Of a stretch of 64,000 nt of DNA, positions 13,601 to 22,600 are shown one piece after another. The notes below the pieces were generated by a model. That model had not been told where the DNA came from. It worked only from the letters and a program-made list of their open reading frames with translations, and ran no database searches. The DNA is from Imbricaverruca yamaguchii (taxonomy: Eukaryota > Arthropoda > Thecostraca > Neoverrucidae). The stretch lies in the NCBI GenBank assembly GCA_034440575.1, contig JAOTOL010001603.1, forward strand, positions 1,600,001 to 1,664,000, read 5' to 3'. A program made the translations under genes and the position numbers. The stretch's first letter is position 1, and each line of letters opens with the position of its first letter.

Positions 13601-16600
13601 AGTGGTCCGCCATACCGTCCATTTTATTTCTTCTCCGTTCGACCTTTTGTCGCTTCGACTTTTCGCTTTCAGCTTTTAGTCCGTTTAACTTCTTTTACAT
13701 CTGACTTTATCTCTCAGACTTTTCTGCTTCCGATTGTTTTGTCCTTCCGACTTTTTGTGACAGTTCTATTCTTTTTTTAGCTTTCACCACCCGAATTTTA
13801 TCCATTTCGACTATTCTCCATTCGAGTTTTGTCCTTCGACTTCTTGTCTTTCGACTGTTTGTCCTGGAATCGTTTGTAGCTTGTGCTGCTCAGGACCCTT
13901 GCTCCAGAGTACGAGGCGTACCCGTCTATCTGCAGCCACGTGACTACTACTGCCAAGACACATCAAAATGGAATCTTGCAAGCGTTTTAGCGACTGCTTT
14001 TGCATTCCGTCCTTGACCTTATGGCTCTATTCTGTGAATGATGTGTTCTGTGAATGACAGAATATGATGGCAATATTCTGTGAATGATGACGTCGGACAT
14101 TCGCATCTCCTACCCAACTGAACACTATGGGCAGTTCGCTTTCATCAAGACACCCGGAACTCGCCGATAAGCATCTGCAAATATCTACCTACGATGCAAT
14201 CAGATGCAGTTCCGGAGTTAATGTCTTTATAATGAAAAGGATTCAAATCCCATCGCGATTCTCTAAAGAAGTGGTATGCTCAGGACTTCAAATCCTGGCA
14301 TCCGAAACCTGGTGTGTGTCTGCAATGATGTAAATGATCAGCGTGGATCCTGTCTGTGCCCGCTTCCCCCCCCCCCCCTCGCGCCGGCTGACGGTGGTAA
14401 CGCCACTGGTAAGTTGTGCGGCATGCCAACAGGATTTAACGCTTAGAAGGAGGGGTGTGGTGATTTGGTATCCCCACGCTCCGTGTCCCGACAAGACTCC
14501 GCCGGCCGACTCCTCCCCCCCGCCGCCAGGCCCGCTCGCCCGCCCGGTCGGCGACAGCTGGATCGATTCGGCGTCGCTGGGCGGGGCTGCGTGTACACTG
14601 TAGTGGGCGTGTGCACTGGAACGGAGTTGGGGCGGGCTGGGGTGCTGGTCCCGAACCGTCCGACCGGTTTAAGGTCGCCGCCGGTCAGACTGGCTGGACG
14701 CGATGCGACTCGGCGAAGTCTGCGAGCGAGGGGTGCAGCTGTTTGTGTCAAGTCAATCGGGGCTGTTTGTGTCAAGTCAACCTATGATGGAGGGGTACAG
14801 CTGTGTGTGTTAAGTCAACCTATGAGGAGGGGTACAGCTGCTTGTAGGAAGTCAACCTGCGAGGGAGGGGTACAGCTGTTCGTCTTAAGTCAACATATGA
14901 GGGAGGGGTACAGCTGTGTGTGTTAAGTCAACCTACGAGGGAGGGTACAGCTGCTTGTGTCAAGTCAACTTTCACAGGCAGGTCCATATGGGCGCTATAT
15001 GACCGAAGCAGTCGATGCGCCCCTAAGCCCAAACAACCAATCAATAGGCATGTCCATTTGTGGGCAGTAAATGTGTGTGCCACCCAAAAGTCTGGAGGTC
15101 CTCATTTTTTGTCGTCACGCGCCCGCGTAGTACCTCGATATCATACTTTGTGGTCATGATCGACTTCGAATAAATGCAAACCGGTTTTGCAAGATTGGCT
15201 GGAAAGCACTATGGAAGCATGTCGTCATTCTGTTAAGCTATGTCGTTCAGAATTTCAGAATTAAAATGCGTGTCGTATTCTGTAAAAATCACTAATATGT
15301 GCACCTATCATCACGAGCGCCTGTTGCCGTCATCCATCTGGGCCTCGAATTTATTACAGATACTATCATTTATTATATTTGGGCATGCCGTCAGACACTC
15401 CTCATCGCAGTCGCCAGCCGATCCATCACCAATCATCCCAATCACTAGCGATCAGGTACCAATCATTCTAATCACCAGGCGATCCAGCACCAATCATCCC
15501 AATCACCAGCGATCCAGTACCAATCATTATAATCACCAGGCGATCCAGCACCAATCATCCCAATCACCAGGCGATCCAGCACCAATCATCCAAATCACCA
15601 GGCGATCCAGCACCAATCATCCCAGTCACCAGGTCATCCAGCACCAATCATCCCAGCCACCAGGCCATCCAGCACAAATAATCTCAATCACCAGGCGATC
15701 CAGCACCAATCATCCCAATCATCAGGCGATCCAGCACCAATCATCCCAGTGCAGCTGGGTGCATCGTAACATCACCGTGTGCGTTTTGTTGACGTCATCG
15801 GTCCGCGATGCCATCTGGCCCTCACCGGTGTCTGTCTCTCTGTTCCAGTATTTTCCGACCGTCACCCCACATGAGGGCTTCAACCCCGAGGAAGATGCCC
15901 AGGCGCTCAAGTAAGATTATAATATTGTAGCAATCTACGGGTGCGTTCAGGACATTATGGTGAGGGGGCCCGAGGCAGAAACCGACTCCCGGGAAATTCA
16001 TTCCTGGTGGCCCAAAAAATGTGATGAAGACTGAAAGTTGAAAAGAAAAACTCGGTTTTGGCTGCACTCCAAATTTAAAAAAGAGAATATCGAAACAAAC
16101 AAAAAACAGACCACTGTGCAGTTCCATGATTTTTCCATGATGCCCCAAGACAAACGCCGGAAACCCTATGCATTTTTACGTCATGCATTTCAGGGAGAAC
16201 CATGAAAGTAATTGAAAAGAACTAAGCTCCGGACAACATGTTATGCGCGTTTAAGGGGTACGTTTGATACCAGCTATTCTATTATGTCTTGTGGGTTGAA
16301 TGACACATATGTATGCCAAAATACACCACTACTGCGCCATTTTTGTAAGCCAAAGTACGCCGCTTCTGTTCTGTATGTCTATGCCAAAATACACCAATTC
16401 TGTGCCATATGCTCACGCCAAAATAGACCGTTTATGTGCCACGTGTGCGCCAAGGTACACCGCTTCTGTATCAGATGCGTGTCCGGGATCCACGATCAAA
16501 CTGGCGCCGGTGACGGCGCTGGTCAGGACTGACGCAGCTCGGTACTGGTCATGACTGACGCAGCTCGGTTCTGGTCAGGACTGACGCAGCTCGGTACTGG

Positions 16601-19600
16601 CCAGGACTGACGCAGCTCGGTACTGGTCAGGACTGACGCAGCTCGGTACTCGTCAGACCTGACGCAGCTCGGTACTGGCCAGGACTGACGCAGCTCGGTA
16701 CTCGTCAGACCTGGCGCAGCTCGGTACTGGTCAGACCCGACGCAGCTCGGTACTGGTCAGGACTGACGCAGCTCGGCGCTGGTCAGGACTGACGCAGCTC
16801 GGTACTGGTCAGGACTGACGCAGCTCGGTACTGGCCAGGACTGACGCAGCTCGGTACTGGTCAGGACTGACGCAGCTCGGTACTGGTCAGGACTGACGCA
16901 GCTCGGCGCTGGTCAGGACTGACGCAGCTCGACGCTGGTCAGGACTGACGCAGCTCGGTACTGGTCAGGACTGAAGCTGCTCGGTTCTGGTCAGGACTGA
17001 CGCAGCTCGGTTCTGGTCAGGACTGACGCAGCTCGGTACTGGTCAGGACTGACGCAGCTCGGTACTGGCCAGGACTGACGCAGCTCGGTACTGGTCGGGA
17101 CTGACGCAGCTCGGTTCTGATCAGGACTGACGCAGCCCGGTACTGGTCAGGACTGACGCAGCTCGGTTCTGGTCAGGACTGACGCAGCTCGGTACTGGTC
17201 AGGACTGACGCAGCTCGGTACTGGTCAGGACTGACGCAGCTCGGTACTGGCCAGGACTGACGCAGCTCGGTTCTGGTCAGGACTGATGCAGCTCGGTACT
17301 GGTCAGGACTGACGCAGCTCGGTACTGGTCAGGATTGACGCAGCTCGGTACTGGTCAGGATTGACGCAGCTCGGTACTGGTCAGGACTGACGCAGCTCGG
17401 TACTGGTCAGGACTGACGCAGCTCGGTACTGGCCAGGACTGACGCAGCTCGGTTCTGGTCAGGACTGATGCAGCTCGGTACTGGTCAGGACTGACGCAGC
17501 TCGGTACTGGTCAGGACTGACGCAGCTCGGTACTGGTCGGGACTGACGCAGCTCGGTTCTGATCAGGACTGACGCAGCCCGGTACTGGTCAGGACTGACG
17601 CAGCTCGGTTCTGGTCAGGACTGACGCAGCTCGGTACTGGTCAGGACTGACGCAGCTCGGTACTGGTCAGGACTGACGCAGCTCGGTACTGGTCAGGACT
17701 GACGCAGCTCGGTTCTGGTCAGGACTGATGCAGCTCGGTACTGGTCAGGACTGACGCAGCTCGGTACTGGTCAGGATTGACGCAGCTCGGTACTGGTCAG
17801 GATTGACGCAGCTCGGTACTGGTCAGGACTGACGCAGCTCGGTACTCGTCAGACTGGAGCCCGGTACTACGACTGACATCACTGGCCAGGACTGACGCAG
17901 CTCGGCACTCGTCAGGACTGACGCAGCTCGTCACTAATCAGGACTGACGAGGTTCGGCTGCCGCCCCCAGGAAGGCCATGAAGGGCATGGGCTGCGACGA
18001 GGCGCCCATCGTGGCGATCCTCTCCAAACGCTGCATCAAACAGCGCGTCCAGATAGCCGAGGAGTACAAACGCGAGTTTGGCCGGGTAAGTGGCGCCAAG
18101 CGCCAGTTTGGCTGGACAAGTGGCGCCAAGCGCCAGCTTTACCAGGTGAGTGGCACCAAGCGCCAGTTTGGCCAGGCATGTGATTAGAAGTGCCGGTCTG
18201 GTGGGATTAATGAGGTGAAGCGCCAATTTTTGCGGCTGGGTGAAGTCAAGCTCGGGCTTACCCGGGTAAGTACGTGAATTTCGTCGAGTCAGTGAAGCCG
18301 TCCGTGAGCCGGTACGGAAAACGGCGCGAATTGAGACACGAACGTTACGTCAAATGCTCGCTTAGGGGGCTGAGCGGAGTCGGTTCCTATCAAAAGCGAA
18401 CATTACCGGACAAGATCGGAGCGGGGCACGGAAACAGCGGCAGTGAGTGTGGCGTCCCGATGTGACGGCCGCTGCCGGAAGGTGGCACGGTTGAGAGCAC
18501 CACAGGCCGACTTTGGGCTGTGTCTCGGGTGCGCTGGTGCTGTGAGACAAAACGTAGCCGGGGAGAGGGCAGGCAACGAGATGGTTTGGCCGGGGCGGGG
18601 ATGGCCGAGTGGTTAAGGTGTCGGGCTATGGGTACCAAAGGTCCCGGGTTCGACTCTAGCGCCACTCAGGACATTTCCCAATCCCGCGGCCCACCGGCAA
18701 AACAGTGTGGGCGGCGCCATTAGCCGTGAATGTGCATAAAGTGTGTCGTGAACCAACCAATAAACAAGAGATGGTTTGCCCCTCGGGTGCACTGGCGCTG
18801 TGAGACAAAGCATGGCTGGGGGAAAGGGCAGACAGCGGCACCTGGACAACGGTAATGGTCAGCGGCAAACAACGTCAATGTGCTGACCGTGCTTAAATCT
18901 TGCTCATTCCATTGAAACGGTCATGATCCGCCGTGGCGACCGTGCTGTGACATGATATGCCGTGACAGCCGTGATGTGACGGTCACGATCCGCCGTGACA
19001 ACCGTGCTGTGACGGTCCTGATCTGCCGTGACAACCGTGCTGTGACGTGATCTGCCGTGACAACCGTGCTGTGACGATCCTGATCTGCCGTGACAACCGT
19101 GCTGTGACATGATCTGCCGTGACAACCGTGCTGTGACGTGATCTGCCGTGACAACCGTGCTGTGACGTGATCTGCCGTGACCCTTGACCGTAAATCGCCT
19201 CGCAGGACCTCACTGAAGACCTGAAGAAGGAGTTGGGCGGCGATCTGGAGACCGTGATGATGGCGCTGACCTACTCCTACTTCGAGTACCTGGCCCGCGA
19301 GCTTCAGGGCGCCCTCAAGGGCATGTCCGCCAAGGAGAAGGTGGTGATGGACATCATTCTGACCCGCAACAACGCCGAACTTCACCTGCTGCAGGACGTC
19401 TACTCCAAGAGTGGGTGCTTGACATTGCTGTCGCTGAGGTCTATATCATGCTAAATAAACGTTATGGGCGCGAATTGATCACAATGTTGGTCGAAGCGTC
19501 ATGAATACCCAACTAAATAACTAATTGTTATGGACACTATATGACCATTGCAGTCGATGCACCATTGAAGCCCAAATTACTGACTAACTCGCTGTGGTCG

Positions 19601-22600
19601 AACCTACCGGCTAGCTGCTGTTGTCCGCCAAGCCCTCGGTCGCCTATGTTCTTCTTTCACCTTCGCTCGTGTACGGCATTTTGCCACCTTCACCACTGGA
19701 GGGGAGGAGGAAGGGGTGCGAACTCCCTGGCGTTTCCGAACGAAACGTGCTGGAGAGTCGAAAGAATAACGGGCGTGTTGGGTGGTACGAGATCTCGCGT
19801 TTTGCCGAAGCCTATTCGCCAAAAATAAAATCCTCGGTCGCATCAGCTATCGAATCACTTCTCCTGATTGGATGAGCGACTTGTGACGTCATTCTTGCAC
19901 CTTTGTCGGCAGAGTGCCACAGTGCGCTGGAGGAGAGCGTGCGGAAGGGTCTGAAGGGCGACCTGGAGAGAAGCTACTGGTGTCCATCCTCAGCGGAAGT
20001 CGGGACGAAACGGACCGGGTCGATATCGCCAAGGCCAAGCAGCAGGCTCAAGACCTCTACAAAGCAGGTACGAATCTCCGTTGGCGATATTGCAAGGGGT
20101 AGTGTTCACTCAGGAGAGCGTGGTAATGTGGAAGAAGATCCTATGTGCAGCTGTTGAAAATCGTCTGCATGTTGAAGCAACTTACAAATAAGCCAGGATA
20201 ACAATATATTTCGACGGGTGTTTCTGTGTTGCTAGTATTGTAACCGCCACGTATCGGCAGGTTTTGATTCGCAGTGTGCACCAGTCTATGTTAGAATTTG
20301 TTGAACCCATGATCATGTTCAGTGAATTGTAATCACACATGTGTGCTTCGTCCTGGTTGACCGAGCAGGCGAAAATTGCATCACTTCACTTGTTTCGGTA
20401 TATTTGTACGATATCTTGCGATGTATTTACACCGGCTCATATTGCACGTGCTTGTTTAGCACAAATATAAGTGTTTGCGCCTTCAGGTCAAAATAATCAT
20501 TAAAATCTTCGACTGGTCTCTATATAAATTTCCTTAGCACTTATGGCTGATTGGAAATTCTATCTAGCACCAAATTTCTGGAACATTTAGTCATATTACA
20601 AAATTTGCAGCGTCCAATTTGTCGTGGTCCTCTTCACACACGGAGAGTGAGGAAACTGTAATTTCATACAACTTTAGGAGAGTTAGTACGATGGGAGGTG
20701 ATTTTATGCACTAAGGTACTGTTGGACAAATTCAAATGTATTTCTTCCATATCCAACCGGTCTCTCACCCTCGTGGACTTAGCTCATGGACATGGACTCA
20801 TGGTTGCTTGTGACCTACCATAATGAACGACGAGTGTGTTTGAGGCAAGAGTTGATTTGTTTTCGGTGTATCATTGCGTCATTTTTCTCCAAGCTTCTCA
20901 GTTGTCGCTGAACAGTGCAATGCCCACGTTGACGCAAATCCGAAGATGTCTGCACTCTTCCATCTACACCTACACGTGGGCGCTGCATGGTCACTGCAGT
21001 CGATGCGCCCCTAAACCCCAACAAACAAACAAACATCCGCACCCACGCACCAAGCGCCACTGTGACAGGTCTTGCCGGTATTGTGACCCAACTCGACGTG
21101 ACTCCAGGCGAGAAGAAGCTGGGCACCAACGAGGCGGTGTTCCGCGATATCTTCGCCGACGAGAGTCTGCCCCAGCTGCTCGCCATCGAGCAGGAATACG
21201 CGGCCATCTCCAAAAAGTCGGTGGCCTCGGGCTGGGCGATGGCAGACGTGCTGTGCTCTAAATCGGTTCTTGTATTCCTGTTGCTGCATATTTTATCCTA
21301 TGCGGGGAAGGACTAAGCTTCATAAGCATGGCTTCCGGTCGGTGCACGTACATAAGTGATATATGTATATATATATATATATATATGTGTGTGTCTGTGT
21401 GTGTGTGTGTGTGTGTGTGCGTGTGCGTGTGCATGTGCATGTGCGTGTGCAGTGCGTGTGCGAGTGCGTGTGTGTGTGTGTATGTGGCATCAGATGTCCA
21501 TGAAGGGGATAGGGTGTCCCCAAAAGGGCAAGCAGATGCTTGCAGGCGTGTCTGTTTTCCTATCGCGGGGTCCTCGACCTGCTAGGAGGAACGGGCTGGG
21601 GTGTTCCACTATCCGTGCTCACGCGAGTGAAGGACACCGTAACTAAAATGGCAACCTTTGTTCTACAGGACGCTCCAGGAGGCGATTAAAAGCGAACTAG
21701 GCGGCGGCTTCCAGAAGGCCCTTCTTATCATCCGTAAGTAGACGATAATCGTACTTACGGCTTCGCTTAGAATGCTGAGGTCTTGGTTCGGTATTGACAG
21801 GCGGAAGCTCATAGTGCATTGTTTCAATTAATTCGGATATGTTGATGCAAAATGGCCGGACTCCAATAACTAACTCTCCTGCATCAGTCCATTTGTGCTT
21901 TATTGGCACGATCTGGTGCATCGCATTCGCCCTGTGTGCTTCAGGCTTGCAACCGGCACTCCAGCATTGTCTTCTCGAGGAGTTTTGTTCAGCTCCTTAC
22001 CAGACCGCCACCCTTCAGCCTCTCTTTCGGCGTCGCAGTAGCTAAGTCTGTGGGGTGTTCGACTCGTGGTCGCAAGACGGTCGGCTCGAATCCTACCGGC
22101 GGCCCATTTTTCGAGTCCACACGCGACCAATCGACGTGAGAGGGTGCAGACGCTCTATGACCGGGCACTCGTGCGCGTGGCACCGCCGTCGGCGATCTCA
22201 TTCCCGTTCACGTACGACAAGCGCAGGCAGTGGCGACTAGCTGGGGGGAGCCATGTCTCCTCCAGGAGCGAGACGTACCGGCAGTACCGGCCGCTCCTGT
22301 GCTCAGACCGTACTCGGTAGACAGTCACCAGGGGACGAGTAGCCTAGGGGTAAGTTGCTCGTCTCACAATCGAAAGGTTGTGGGTTCGAGACTCACCTGT
22401 CGCTACTCTTCGCCCGCGACCAATCGGCGTGAGAGATTGGCGACGCTATGTGACTCAACGGTCGATGTGTCGAAAAACCAATAAATAACCAAAACCAATA
22501 ACCAGCCGGTAGACAATCACCCCCCCCCGTGTTTCTCCTGCAGTGGCGGTGGCCAAGGACAAGATCGAGTACTACGCCGACTGTCTGTACGAGAGCATGC

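Noticed and set aside
12389..13622. Three overlapping ~400-residue Cys/Trp-rich minus-strand ORFs
   Set aside because: All three frames of the 34 bp array are open and encode the same 34-residue period. No real protein family.
21217..21226. Donor at GTGGCC (21,221) for annexin exon 6
   Set aside because: It gives phase 0, while exon 7 needs phase 2 to read TLQEAIKSELGGG.
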